Positions 28,178-36,431 of a DNA stretch of 64,000 nucleotides are shown here, in pieces. Within the stretch, counting starts at the first letter, position 1, and each line of letters starts with the position of its first letter. Made by a program: the position numbers and the translations under genes. The notes beneath the pieces were generated by a model. That model had not been told where the DNA came from. It did no database searches and saw only the letters and a list, made by a program, of their open reading frames with translations. Source of the DNA: Alkalicaulis satelles. Lineage in GTDB: Bacteria; Pseudomonadota; Alphaproteobacteria; Caulobacterales; Maricaulaceae. The stretch is taken from assembly GCF_008630495.1 (NCBI RefSeq), contig NZ_VWOJ01000004.1:1-64000 (forward strand), read 5' to 3'.

Positions 28178-28480
28178 TCAGCCGCTATCGCGAAACAGGA
28201 TGGCGAGCGTGTCGAGATAGGACCGCCATGCGGCTTGCCCGGCCGGGGTCATGGACGCCCGGGTCAGGGGTTTGCCTTTCACGAAGCGTTTGTCGATCTC
28301 GACATAGCCTGCCGATTCCAGCTTTTTCAAGTGGATGGAAAGATTGCCGTTGGTTGTTTCCAGCGCCCGGGCAAGCTCGGCGAAACTCGCGCGCGGCTGC
28401 TGGGCGAGATAGGCCATCACGCCCAGGCGGATGCGCCCGTGAATGACGTCATCAAGGGCGTCTGGCCGCAAGCGCGCCAT
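28178..28480 (-). CDS. Winged-helix transcriptional regulator (HTH_34 type)
   Basis: A 100-residue DNA-binding protein. RLGVMAYLAQQPRASFAELARALE and NLSIHLKKLESAGYVEIDKRFV form the helix-turn-helix and wing of the MarR/ArsR-like HTH_34 family, and TPAGQAAWRSYLDTLAIL is a terminal dimerisation helix. GTG (28483) and ATG (28480) are both possible starts; the ATG overlaps the upstream stop (TGATG). It is the last gene of the cassette. An inverted repeat over the cassette promoter is a candidate autoregulatory operator. Confidence 0.88.
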   Translation of the reverse strand: MARLRPDALDDVIHGRIRLGVMAYLAQQPRASFAELARALETTNGNLSIHLKKLESAGYVEIDKRFVKGKPLTRASMTPAGQAAWRSYLDTLAILFRDSG

Positions 28481-29118
28481 CACAGCGTCTCGTCGTCCAG
28501 CGCCGGCGGTTCGGCCGCCATGAGGCGCAGGCCTGGCGCAACCGCGATGATCAGCACAATCACGGCCAGGGCGGGATAAAGGGCCTGTGTGCCCGTGAAG
28601 GCGGGCACGGCTGCCGCCCCTGCAAAGGAGATCCAGGCGGGTATGCGCATCCAGCGCAATCCCGAGGCGGCGGCGGTCGCCAGGAAGGCCGCGCCATACA
28701 GAGCCAGAGCCACGGATGCGACAAGATCAAACATCAAGACCGGCGCGCCGCGCAGCGTCGTGGCCAGAAAGACGCCGATCACAAACAGGAAAATGCCGAT
28801 ACCGGCGCCAAACCAAACCTCGCGCTCAACTTGGTTGCCCACGGCTTCCTGGCCGGGCTTGCGCGCCATGCCGCGTGACAAAATGAAGGTTCCCGTCGCG
28901 CCGATAGCGCCGAACCCGACCCAGATCCAGCCCAGGGCGCCGGGCGACGCGACAAGGCCGGACGCGGCGAGGAAATGGGCGATATACGCCAGGGCGAGCA
29001 AACCGCCCCAGAACACAAGAAAGCGCCCGCCGAGCAAGGGCGCGCGCGCCGCCCGCTCGGTCATCCGCCTGACATAGGCCAGATCATCACGCGGGTCAGT
29101 CTGTTGAGTGCTGGTCAT
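28480..29118 (-). CDS. Six-helix inner membrane protein of unknown function
   Basis: The 212-residue protein has a short soluble N-terminus (TSTQQTDPRDDLAYVRRMTERA) and six hydrophobic segments, at about 31-55, 60-80, 100-122, 127-152, 158-175 and 180-200. I do not recognise the family. Such membrane proteins are often paired with a small winged-helix regulator, as here, where the stop overlaps the regulator start. The Asp/Glu-rich C-terminal end is cytosolic if the N-terminus is. Confidence 0.8.
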   Translation of the reverse strand: MTSTQQTDPRDDLAYVRRMTERAARAPLLGGRFLVFWGGLLALAYIAHFLAASGLVASPGALGWIWVGFGAIGATGTFILSRGMARKPGQEAVGNQVEREVWFGAGIGIFLFVIGVFLATTLRGAPVLMFDLVASVALALYGAAFLATAAASGLRWMRIPAWISFAGAAAVPAFTGTQALYPALAVIVLIIAVAPGLRLMAAEPPALDDETL

Positions 29119-29178
29119 GATCGCCTCCGTATTGAAGAAAGAACCCGGACGCGCAAGGGCGCCCGGGTGAGATGGACC

Positions 29179-29586
29179 CTAGTCAGGATAGACCATCTGC
29201 AGCGTGACCGAAGCGCCGTCCGGGCCGACGCTGATGGCGACGTCCTCAAAGCTGGGCGCGCCCTGTCCGATCTCGCCTGACATCGCCCAGCCGTCCAGCG
29301 GGCGGCCATATGCGTCCCGGTCAAAAACGCCATTGCCGTCATCATGCCAGACAGACACGGCGTACGCGCCGGGCGGCACGTCAAAGGTGAAGTTGTGGGC
29401 GCCAGGATGTGGCGTCTGGACCATCGTGCTGGCCGCAGCCTCTTCCTGCATGAACTGGTCCTCGCTCTGCACCGAAATATAAAGCGGACCCTCCCAGCGG
29501 ACCCCGTCCAGCGTGACGGTGAGCGGTGCAGCGTAGGCGGATGCGCCAAACATGGCGGCCATCGAAGCCAGAATGATGCGTTTCAT
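29179..29586 (-). CDS. DUF2141-family periplasmic protein
   Basis: The 135-residue product has a signal peptide (MKRIILASMAAMFGASAYA) and a DUF2141 beta-sandwich: VPPGAYAVSVWHDDGNGVFDRDAYGRP is characteristic, and its DxDGNGxxD-like segment may bind calcium. The ATG at 29586 follows AGGAGG; the upstream in-frame ATG at 29616 lies next to the promoter and is rejected. It is the first gene of the cassette, with the membrane protein and regulator after it. Function is unknown. Confidence 0.85.
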   Translation of the reverse strand: MKRIILASMAAMFGASAYAAPLTVTLDGVRWEGPLYISVQSEDQFMQEEAAASTMVQTPHPGAHNFTFDVPPGAYAVSVWHDDGNGVFDRDAYGRPLDGWAMSGEIGQGAPSFEDVAISVGPDGASVTLQMVYPD

Positions 29587-29614
29587 GTCGAGTCCTCCTG
29601 TGGTGACGACAAAC

Positions 29615-29647
29615 AAGTTTATAAATTAAACTTAGCAATCGCGTCAA
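29615..29647 (-). promoter_or_regulatory. Promoter with overlapping inverted-repeat operator
   Basis: On the minus strand, TTGACG (29647-29642) is followed after 17 bases by TTATAA, or after 18 bases by TATAAA, a near-ideal sigma-70 promoter. The -10 lies inside the inverted repeat AAGTTTA-N5-TAAACTT at 29615-29633. A protein bound there would block the promoter. The start codon of the DUF2141 gene is 29 bases downstream. Confidence 0.6.
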
Positions 29648-29696
29648 CCCATGATTTCGTCACTTGCGCGAAGGGGGCAAGCTGTTGGCGGCGCAC

Positions 29697-29724
29697 AAAA
29701 AACCCCGCGCCTTGGCGCGGGGCT
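29697..29724 (-). terminator. Rho-independent terminator after ftsZ
   Basis: On the minus strand, CCCCGCGC-CAAG-GCGCGGGG is followed by six T residues (AAAAAA at 29697-29702 on the plus strand). It ends ftsZ transcription before the DUF2141 promoter, so ftsZ and the cassette are separate units. Confidence 0.85.
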
Positions 29725-29803
29725 TGATGTGTGAGGCCGTCTCAATTGCTCAGAGCCTAACCCGGCCTGAGTGCGTCAGGCCGGGGGCTCCAGGCGCGCC
29801 CTG

Positions 29804-31411
29804 CTAATTGGCCTGGCGGCGCAGGAAGGCGGGGATTTCCAGCTCGCTCTCATCCAGGGTTTCGCCGAACAGATCGCCGCGTGGCGCCGGCGCCGGCTCG
29901 GGCGCAGGCGGGGCATGACGCACGCTGGCTGCGGGACGCGCGGCCGGCGCGTGATCGGCCGGGCGCGAGCTGAGCGGATCGCGGCGCACCGGCGCCGGGG
30001 CCGGTTTGGAGCGGCGTCCGAACATGGACATGAAGCCGCGCGGTTCGTCGCGGGGCGCGGGGGCCGCAGGGGACGGCGCTGTAGCGCGCGGCGCCGTGAT
30101 TTCGCGGGCCAGGCGCTCCTGGGCTTCCAGCACCGCGGGACGGGGCGCCGGCTCAGCGTCAGCATGCGTGTCCGCCGGGGTGGCGGGAACATCGTCCCAC
30201 ACGCCTGCATCGCTTTCAAAGCCAGCCGCCTGGGTGTCCGGCGCGGTGTGGACCGCGGCGGGCTGGGCCGGCTCGTTCACAGGGCGCGCGGCAGGCGGGA
30301 CCGCCCGCGGGGTTTCGTTGACAGCGACCGCATCGGCGGCGCGGCGCACCATCGGCTCGGCCTGACGCACCGGACGGGTCTCGCGGCCTTTCCAGGCCGG
30401 GGTGACCTCCGCCGGGCGGCGGCGCGGATCGGTCTGCTGCAAGGCTTCGCCGTCAATGCCGGTGGCCACCACCGACACGCGGATGACGCCATCCAGCGCC
30501 TCGTCGAAGGTGGAGCCCACGATGATATTGGCGTCCTCGTCCACCTCGTCGCGAATGCGGTTGGCGGCCTCGTCGACCTCGTACAGCGTCATGTCCATGC
30601 CGCCGGTGATGTTGATCAGCACGCCCTTGGCGCCCTTCATCGACACATCGTCCAGCAGCGGGTTGTTGATGGCGTTATTGGCCGCCTCGATGGCGCGCTT
30701 CTCGCCGCTGGCCTCGCCGGTGCCCATCATCGCCTTGCCCATCTCGTTCATCACGGTGCGCACATCGGCGAAGTCCAGATTGATCAGGCCGGGCATGACC
30801 ATCAGGTCGGTGATCCCGCGCACGCCCGAATGCAGCACCTGGTCGGCCAGGGCGAAGGCCTCGGCGAAGGTGGTCTTCTCGGTGGCGATGCGGAACAGGT
30901 TCTGGTTGGGGATGATGATCAGCGTGTCCACATGCTGCTGCAGACGCTCAATGCCTTCCTCGGCCAGGCGCATGCGGCGCGAGCCCTCGAACTGGAACGG
31001 CTTTGTGACCACGCCCACGGTCAGGATGTTCAGCTCACGCGCCGCGCGCGCGATCACCGGCGCCGCGCCGGTGCCGGTGCCCCCGCCCATGCCGGCGGTG
31101 ATGAACACCATATGGGCGCCTTGCAGCTGCTCGGTGATTTCGGCCAGGGAATCCTCGGCGGCCTGCTGGCCGACTTCCGGACGCGCCCCGGCGCCCAGCC
31201 CTTCGGTGATCCCGGCGCCCATCTGCACCCGGCGCTCGGCGCGCGAACGGGCCAGCGCCTGGGCGTCGGTATTGGCGACCGCAAAATCCACGCCTTCCAG
31301 AGCGGCGTCGATCATGTTGTTGACGGCGTTGCCGCCGGCGCCGCCGACGCCGAACACCAGGATGCGCGGCTTGAGTTCTGTCGTTTCGGGCGCGGACAGA
31401 TGAAGGGGCAT
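29804..31411 (-). CDS. ftsZ: Cell division protein FtsZ
   Basis: FtsZ is the GTP-binding tubulin homologue that forms the Z ring. The ATG at 31411 gives [17 protein letters not shown], as in Caulobacter-type FtsZ, with GGAG upstream; an in-frame ATG at 31459 is rejected. The GTP motif GGGTGTG is at 109-115, and the T7 region [11 protein letters not shown] is present. The product is 535 residues: after the core (about 325) comes a Pro/Ala/Arg-rich linker of some 180 residues, ending in the partner-binding tail [13 protein letters not shown]. Long linkers are typical of Caulobacter relatives. Confidence 0.97.
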   Translation of the reverse strand: MPLHLSAPETTELKPRILVFGVGGAGGNAVNNMIDAALEGVDFAVANTDAQALARSRAERRVQMGAGITEGLGAGARPEVGQQAAEDSLAEITEQLQGAHMVFITAGMGGGTGTGAAPVIARAARELNILTVGVVTKPFQFEGSRRMRLAEEGIERLQQHVDTLIIIPNQNLFRIATEKTTFAEAFALADQVLHSGVRGITDLMVMPGLINLDFADVRTVMNEMGKAMMGTGEASGEKRAIEAANNAINNPLLDDVSMKGAKGVLINITGGMDMTLYEVDEAANRIRDEVDEDANIIVGSTFDEALDGVIRVSVVATGIDGEALQQTDPRRRPAEVTPAWKGRETRPVRQAEPMVRRAADAVAVNETPRAVPPAARPVNEPAQPAAVHTAPDTQAAGFESDAGVWDDVPATPADTHADAEPAPRPAVLEAQERLAREITAPRATAPSPAAPAPRDEPRGFMSMFGRRSKPAPAPVRRDPLSSRPADHAPAARPAASVRHAPPAPEPAPAPRGDLFGETLDESELEIPAFLRRQAN

Positions 31412-31440
31412 GGATCTCGGCTCCGGCGTGGATCGCGGCC

Positions 31441-31493
31441 TTAAGGCCTCATTATCCATTCACCATGCGCCGCGTTGTTTAATCGCACGTTAA
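31441..31493 (-). promoter_or_regulatory. ftsZ upstream region: perfect CtrA box plus a second imperfect one
   Basis: A perfect TTAA-N7-TTAA lies at 31479-31493. A second site, TTAA-N7-TTAT at 31441-31455, has one mismatch. A DnaA-box-like TTATCCATT (7 of 9) overlaps it at 31452-31460. Two GANTC sites, GAGTC, are at 31548-31552 and 31571-31575. In Caulobacter, CtrA represses and DnaA activates ftsZ. The -35/-10 elements are not clear. Confidence 0.75.
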
Positions 31494-31573
31494 GCCAAAC
31501 GACGGGTGTAAAAGGTTTTTTGCAGAACGCTTCAGGAACGAAGGAGCGAGTCGCAGGCCCGTTCCCGCCAGAG

Positions 31574-32413
31574 TCAAGCCGGATCCACGCCGAACAGGTC
31601 GGCTAGCGGCTTGAACACCCCGCCCTCGGGATTGGGGACCTGACCGGCGGTCAGCCCGCCATCCACGCAGAAGCTCTGGCCAGTGACGAAGCGTGACGCA
31701 TCACTGGCCAGATAGAGCACCGCCTCGGCGATATCGCGGCCCTGACCGGCCACGGGCAAAGGCTGCATCAGCTCGGCGATGGAGCCCATCACCGCCGCCT
31801 TGGCCTCGCTGGTTTCCTGGTCCAGGCCTAGCGCCCGCCCGAAAATCGCTGTGGCGATGAGGCCCGGCTGGATGGCGTTGACGCGCACCTTGTCGGCGGC
31901 CAGGCGCACCGCGGCCAGACGCGTCATGTGCAGCACGGCGGATTTGGCGATGGAATAGAGGATGGGCCCATAGGTGGTCCCCTCCGCCGCTACCGAACTG
32001 GTGGTGATGATGGCGCCCGATTTCTGCGCGCGCATATGCGGTTCGGCGTGCTTGATGCCGTACAGGGCGCTGGCCAGATGCAGCTGCATCACCCGGTTGA
32101 AGCTGGCCTCGTCAATGGAGGCGAAGCCCTCGTCGCGCTCGGCCGCGCCGGCATTGCTGAACAGGATGTCGATGCGCCCGAAGCGCTCCACCGCCGCGTC
32201 GATCAACGCCTTGACGTCCGCCTCGCGGGTCACGTCGGCGTGCTGGTAGACGGCGTTGGGAGAGGTTTGCGCCACGCTGGCGCCCAGCGCGTCCTGGACA
32301 TCGCCGATGACCACATTGGCGCCTTCGGCCAGGAACAGCTCCACCGTGGCGCGCCCGATGCCGCTGGCCCCGCCCGTGATCACCGCCGTCTTGCCGCTCA
32401 GCCGTCCGCTCAT
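31574..32413 (-). CDS. Short-chain dehydrogenase/reductase (SDR)
   Basis: A classical NAD(P)-dependent SDR of 279 residues. The cofactor loop TGGASGIG is at about 13-20. NAG occurs in FSNAGAAERDE, and the catalytic Tyr and Lys are in the YSIAK motif, preceded by the serine region ITTSSVAAEG. Asp in GDVQDALG after beta-2 favours NAD(H). The substrate is not clear; the length and C-terminal tail resemble alcohol or steroid-type oxidoreductases. It is separated from lgt/MidA by 115 bases with a candidate operator. Confidence 0.85.
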   Translation of the reverse strand: MSGRLSGKTAVITGGASGIGRATVELFLAEGANVVIGDVQDALGASVAQTSPNAVYQHADVTREADVKALIDAAVERFGRIDILFSNAGAAERDEGFASIDEASFNRVMQLHLASALYGIKHAEPHMRAQKSGAIITTSSVAAEGTTYGPILYSIAKSAVLHMTRLAAVRLAADKVRVNAIQPGLIATAIFGRALGLDQETSEAKAAVMGSIAELMQPLPVAGQGRDIAEAVLYLASDASRFVTGQSFCVDGGLTAGQVPNPEGGVFKPLADLFGVDPA

Positions 32414-32480
32414 GATACGCCTCCCATATGCTTGTTTTCGCGCAGGGGATCACGCCGGGCGGGACCGGGCAAGAGAAAAA

Positions 32481-32493
32481 TGAACACTGTTCA
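32481..32493. promoter_or_regulatory. Short perfect inverted repeat upstream of the SDR gene
   Basis: TGAACA-C-TGTTCA is a perfect 6+1+6 inverted repeat, 67 bases upstream of the SDR start and downstream of the convergent-direction MidA-like gene end. The pattern is like many TetR-type operators. No regulator gene is adjacent. Confidence 0.35.
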
Positions 32494-32528
32494 CTGACGC
32501 CGGGCGGCCCGGCTGCCGCGCGCACCCG

Positions 32529-33671
32529 TCAAGCAGCTTCGGAGGCTGGCGCGTAACGGCCGAGGCCCGGCGGGGGCGGCAGGTCCGGGGAGGCAAACGC
32601 GATCACCTTGAACAGCTCGCCCATCTCGTCCGGGTCGCACAGCCGGGCGGCCTGACGGGTGATGCGCGCGCGCCCGGCCTCGTCCTGGCCCTGGGCCAGC
32701 AGCCCGGCGCGCACATCCAGGCCGAGCCCTTTGAGGAACGCGCCCTGACCCATGACGCCGAACACTTGCAGCCCGGCTTTCAGCCCCTCTTGGGCGACGG
32801 CCTCGAAATTGACCCAGGCGGTGAGATCCGCCGCACCCGGCGCCTCGAGCGGATCGACCTTCTCATGGCGGGCGATGGCTTGCAGCGTGTCGCCGGGCTC
32901 AGCTGTGTCAGACCCGTAATCGATAAACAGGGCATAGCCCGGATGGGCGTGCAGGCGTTCGGCCAGCGCGGCGATCAGGGGCGCATCGGCCGGGCGCAGC
33001 TCCACCAGCGTCCCGTCGGGCAGATCACGCAAGGACGGGTCGATCAGATCAAGATCGGCTTGCGCCAGCGCGGTCCCCAGAACAAAGGCGAAGCGGCCGG
33101 CCTCGTCCGGGTGCATGGCTACACAGCGCTCGCGCCAGACGCCGTCCGTCTTCACCGCCTGGCGGATGGGCAGGCAGTCGAGAAATTCATTGGCCAGAAG
33201 GAGGGTGGGGCCGGGGCGAATGGCTTCCAGCCGGGGCGCCCAGCACACGGGGACCGGCGCGCCGGCCAGCGTGCGTCCCTGCACCATTTTCAGGGCCGGG
33301 CTGGCTTCCACCAGCGTGGCTTCAGCCGCTTCCACAAGGCCCGGCGCGGCGCGCAGCACCCGGGCCACATCGCTCATCATCCGGCCCGTGCCCGGTCCCA
33401 GCTCGATCAGCTGGACCGGATCGGGCGATCCCATCTGGCCCCAGCACTCCACGGCCCACAGGCCGATGAGCTCGCCGAACATCTGGCTGATTTCCGGCGC
33501 GGTGATGAAGTCGTTATGGGCGCCCAGCGGATCCTTGGTGGCGTAGAAGCCGGCCATGGGATCAAACAGCGCTTCCATCATGAAGGCGCTGACGGGCAGG
33601 GGCCCTTCGCTGGCGATGCGCGCGCGCAGGCGTTCGGCCAGCATCTCCACGGGTCTGAATTCGTCCGTCAT
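32529..33671 (-). CDS. SAM-dependent methyltransferase, MidA/NDUFAF7 family
   Basis: A 380-residue class I methyltransferase. The mitochondrial homologue NDUFAF7 methylates an arginine of a complex I subunit; a respiratory assembly role here is inference. The SAM motif is ELGPGTGRMMSD at about 91-102. The family block GFYATKDPLGAHNDFITAPEISQMFGELIGLW is present, as is NEFLDCLPIRQ. It starts 10 bases after the lgt stop, so the two genes form an operon. Confidence 0.9.
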   Translation of the reverse strand: MTDEFRPVEMLAERLRARIASEGPLPVSAFMMEALFDPMAGFYATKDPLGAHNDFITAPEISQMFGELIGLWAVECWGQMGSPDPVQLIELGPGTGRMMSDVARVLRAAPGLVEAAEATLVEASPALKMVQGRTLAGAPVPVCWAPRLEAIRPGPTLLLANEFLDCLPIRQAVKTDGVWRERCVAMHPDEAGRFAFVLGTALAQADLDLIDPSLRDLPDGTLVELRPADAPLIAALAERLHAHPGYALFIDYGSDTAEPGDTLQAIARHEKVDPLEAPGAADLTAWVNFEAVAQEGLKAGLQVFGVMGQGAFLKGLGLDVRAGLLAQGQDEAGRARITRQAARLCDPDEMGELFKVIAFASPDLPPPPGLGRYAPASEAA

Positions 33672-33681
33672 GGCCTCAAAA

Positions 33682-34533
33682 TCAGGCTTTTGCCGGGGGC
33701 TGGGTCAGGGCGCGCCGGATCAGCCAGGCGCCCGCCACGATCATCGGAATGCAAAGCAGCATGCCCATGGTGACATAGCCCCGCAGCGCCTCTGGCATTT
33801 GCAGGTCCGGCTCGCGCACCAGCTCCACCATGGCGCGGAACACGCCATAGCCCAGAAGGAACACGCCGGTATTGAGCCCCGGCCGGGCCAGCGAGCGAAA
33901 ACGCCAGACCAGAAACACCAGAATGGCCAGCAGCACCGCGCCTTCCAGGAAGGCCTCGTAGAGCTGGCTGGGATGGCGCGGCAGGCACAGCGGGTCAGCC
34001 GCGAAGGTCATGGCCCAGGGCAGGTCCGGGGCGTGGCGGCCCCACAGCTCGCCATTGATGAAATTGGCCAGCCGCCCGAGCAGGAGCCCGATGGGGGTGG
34101 CCAGCGCCACCGCGTCCGCCACGCGCATCAGCGGCGCGTTGTGGGCGCGGGCGGTGAAATACAGCGCCAGCGCCACGCCGATCAGGCCGCCATGGAAGCT
34201 CATCCCGCCTTCGGTGATGCCGGTCACCACTCGCAGCGGCTCCTCCCAGATCATGCTGGTCTGGTAGAACAGCACAAAGCCCAAGCGCCCGCCCGCGATG
34301 ACGCCCACCATAACCCATAACAGCAGGTCCTCGACAAAGCGGGTGTTGAAGGGCGCGGCCTGGGTCTTGGGCGTCAGCCCCCACAGGGCGGGGCGTTTGA
34401 CCACGTGCAGCACCAGCGCATAGCCCAGAAACAGTCCGGCGATATAGGCCAGCGCATACCAGCGCAGCTCGAACCAGCCGATGGAAAACAGCACCGGATC
34501 AATAAGATCGAAGCTGGACTGACACGGCTGCAT
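33682..34533 (-). CDS. lgt: Prolipoprotein diacylglyceryl transferase
   Basis: Lgt transfers diacylglycerol from phosphatidylglycerol to the lipobox cysteine of prolipoproteins in the inner membrane. The ATG at 34533 follows GGAG and gives 283 residues; an in-frame upstream ATG at 34584 is rejected. Seven hydrophobic helices are evident. The HGGLIG motif and the Lgt signature GRLANFINGELWGR are present, as is FEPIDPVLFSIG-like FDLIDPVLFSIG at the start. Its product would mature the dcp and CpcT-like lipoproteins found in this window. Confidence 0.95.
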   Translation of the reverse strand: MQPCQSSFDLIDPVLFSIGWFELRWYALAYIAGLFLGYALVLHVVKRPALWGLTPKTQAAPFNTRFVEDLLLWVMVGVIAGGRLGFVLFYQTSMIWEEPLRVVTGITEGGMSFHGGLIGVALALYFTARAHNAPLMRVADAVALATPIGLLLGRLANFINGELWGRHAPDLPWAMTFAADPLCLPRHPSQLYEAFLEGAVLLAILVFLVWRFRSLARPGLNTGVFLLGYGVFRAMVELVREPDLQMPEALRGYVTMGMLLCIPMIVAGAWLIRRALTQPPAKA

Positions 34534-34639
34534 GGGCGGCTCCGGTAGGCTGGGAGGCAAGGTGCGGCGCCGCGCGCGTTGCATCAGGGCGGGGCGAGCG
34601 ACTATATAGCGCCTTCATAGCAGAGCAGGCGGTGATGTC

Positions 34640-34942
34640 ATGCAGTCTCGCACTCCCTTGTTCGCCGATTTCGCGGACCTGATGACCGACGCGTTCAGCG
34701 CCGCCCAGGCCGCCGGGGAAGAGGCGCGCGCGGTGTTCCGCGCCCAGGCCGAACGCATGGCGGGCGAGCTGGATCTGGTCAGCCGCGAGGAGTTCGAGGC
34801 ATTGCGCGCCCGCGCTGACGCGGCGGATGCGCAAATCGAATCACTGATGGCCCGGCTGGCGGCGCTGGAAGCCGCAGCCCAGCCCAAACCCGCCGCGCGC
34901 AAACCGGCCGCCAAACGCAGTGCGGCAAAAAAGTCTAATTGA
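34640..34942 (+). CDS. ubiK: Accessory factor UbiK-like (BMFP) protein
   Basis: A 100-residue coiled-coil protein: TPLFADFADLMTDAFSAAQ at the start, then the heptad-rich SREEFEALRARADAADAQIESLMARLAALE, then an Ala/Lys/Pro tail. This is the BMFP architecture; in gammaproteobacteria UbiK supports the ubiquinone biosynthesis complex. It is divergent from lgt and heads the small plus-strand group with the YbjN-like protein and proC, a common alphaproteobacterial order. Confidence 0.8.
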   Translation: MQSRTPLFADFADLMTDAFSAAQAAGEEARAVFRAQAERMAGELDLVSREEFEALRARADAADAQIESLMARLAALEAAAQPKPAARKPAAKRSAAKKSN

Positions 34943-35065
34943 GCAAACACCTTGCAGCGTCCCTCAATTGCGCGGTTGCGCGTGCGTGAGCGGGCGGCTT
35001 ACGGTCAGGATATGCGCGGCGCGCGCCTGACCGAGTCGCCAGCGCAGTGAGGGGGAGAGGACCAC

Positions 35066-35563
35066 ATGGATCTCAATACCCAGGAAGCAGCGGACATCTT
35101 TGATCCGCTGGAAGCCATCGAGCAGGCCGTCGCCGCCGAGCAATACCCGTATGAGCGCGACGAGCTGGAGCTGCACATGGCCGTGCCGGGCGCATGGCGC
35201 GATCACCAGATCTGGTTCGCCTACCGTCCGGAGCTGGACGTCATCCATATCTGCGCCAGCCTGGAGCTGAAAGCGCCCGACCACCGCCTGCGCGAGGTGT
35301 GCGAGCTGATCGCGCGCCTCAATGAGCGTTTGTGGATCGGCCATTTCGACGTGTGGAGCGATGACGGCTCCATCGTGTTCCGTCACGCCCTGACCCTGCC
35401 GGAAGCCGACCGGGTCTCCGAGGCCCAGGCCGCGTCCCTGATCGCGGCGGCGCGCGAGGCGGGCGAGCGCCTCTATCCGGCTTTCCACTATCTGTTGTGG
35501 AGCGGCAAGTCGCCGGCGGAAGCCGTGGCGGCGTCCATGTTCGATACAGCCGGGGAAGCCTGA
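35066..35563 (+). CDS. YbjN domain-containing protein
   Basis: A 165-residue protein of the YbjN sensory-domain family, structurally related to type III secretion chaperones. The pattern HQIWFAYRPELDVIHICASLELKAP and ERLWIGHFDVWSDDGSIVFRHAL matches. The ATG follows GGGGGAGAGG. Function is unknown; in E. coli YbjN affects motility and stress. It lies seven bases before proC. Confidence 0.85.
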   Translation: MDLNTQEAADIFDPLEAIEQAVAAEQYPYERDELELHMAVPGAWRDHQIWFAYRPELDVIHICASLELKAPDHRLREVCELIARLNERLWIGHFDVWSDDGSIVFRHALTLPEADRVSEAQAASLIAAAREAGERLYPAFHYLLWSGKSPAEAVAASMFDTAGEA

Positions 35564-35569
35564 ACGGAC

Positions 35570-36412
35570 ATGCCAGGGACATCGGGGCTTGTCGCGCTTC
35601 TCGGCGCGGGACGTATGGGGTCGGCGCTGGCTGCAGGCTGGCTGAAGAAATCGCGCAACCAGATCGCGCCCGAGCGCCTGATCTTCGTGGATCCGCGCCC
35701 TGGCGAGGCGGCCAGAGCCCTGGCCGAACGCCACGGCGTGCGCATCGCCCCGGCGCTGGACACCGCCCAGGCGGACCAGGTGAGCGCGCTGGTGGCGGCG
35801 GTCAAACCCTCGATGACCGGCGAGGTGCTGGCGCCTCTGAACGCCATGCTGAAACCGGATGTGCTGGTGGTGTCGATCGCTGCGGGCGTGCCGCTGCGCT
35901 CGCTGAGCCGTGCGCTGCCGGGGCGCGCCATTGTGCGGGCCATGCCCAACACGCCTGGCGCCATCGGCAAGGGGATTTCAGTCAGCGTGGCCAATGAGGC
36001 CGCCGATACGCCTGAGATCCGCCAGCGCGCCGAACAGCTGCTCAAGCCCGCAGGTCCTGTGGAATGGATCGAGGACGAGCGCCTGATGGACGTGGTCACC
36101 GCCGTGTCCGGGTCCGGGCCGGCCTATGTCTTCCTGTTCACCGAAGCGCTGGCCGCCGCCGCCGAGGCCGAAGGCCTGACGCGCGAGCTGGCCCAGGAAC
36201 TGGCCATCCGCACGGTGGCGGGGTCCGGCGCGCTTTTGACCAGCGGCATGGGCGACCCGGCCGAGCTGCGCCGCATGGTCACCTCGCCCAATGGCACCAC
36301 CCAGGCCGGGCTCGACGCCCTGATGGGCGGCAGCGGCCTGCCGGGCCTGATCCGCAACGCGGTGGCTGCGGCGGCGAGGCGTTCACGGCAGATGGGGTCG
36401 GATTCGCTATAG
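35570..36412 (+). CDS. proC: Pyrroline-5-carboxylate reductase
   Basis: ProC catalyses the last step of proline synthesis, reducing P5C with NADPH. The 280-residue product has the N-terminal Rossmann motif LGAGRMGSALAAGW, the block VRAMPNTPGAIGKG, and the C-terminal signature RRMVTSPNGTTQAGLDAL. Length is normal. It converges with the Tat-SDR gene, with 19 bases between stops. Confidence 0.95.
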   Translation: MPGTSGLVALLGAGRMGSALAAGWLKKSRNQIAPERLIFVDPRPGEAARALAERHGVRIAPALDTAQADQVSALVAAVKPSMTGEVLAPLNAMLKPDVLVVSIAAGVPLRSLSRALPGRAIVRAMPNTPGAIGKGISVSVANEAADTPEIRQRAEQLLKPAGPVEWIEDERLMDVVTAVSGSGPAYVFLFTEALAAAAEAEGLTRELAQELAIRTVAGSGALLTSGMGDPAELRRMVTSPNGTTQAGLDALMGGSGLPGLIRNAVAAAARRSRQMGSDSL

Positions 36413-36431
36413 CGCCGGCGTGTCTTGCCGC

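Noticed and set aside
29771-31444. A 557-codon open frame on the plus strand opposite ftsZ
   Set aside because: It is the antisense shadow of a GC-rich gene: no family resemblance, Arg/His/Gly-rich composition, and ftsZ on the other strand is unmistakable.
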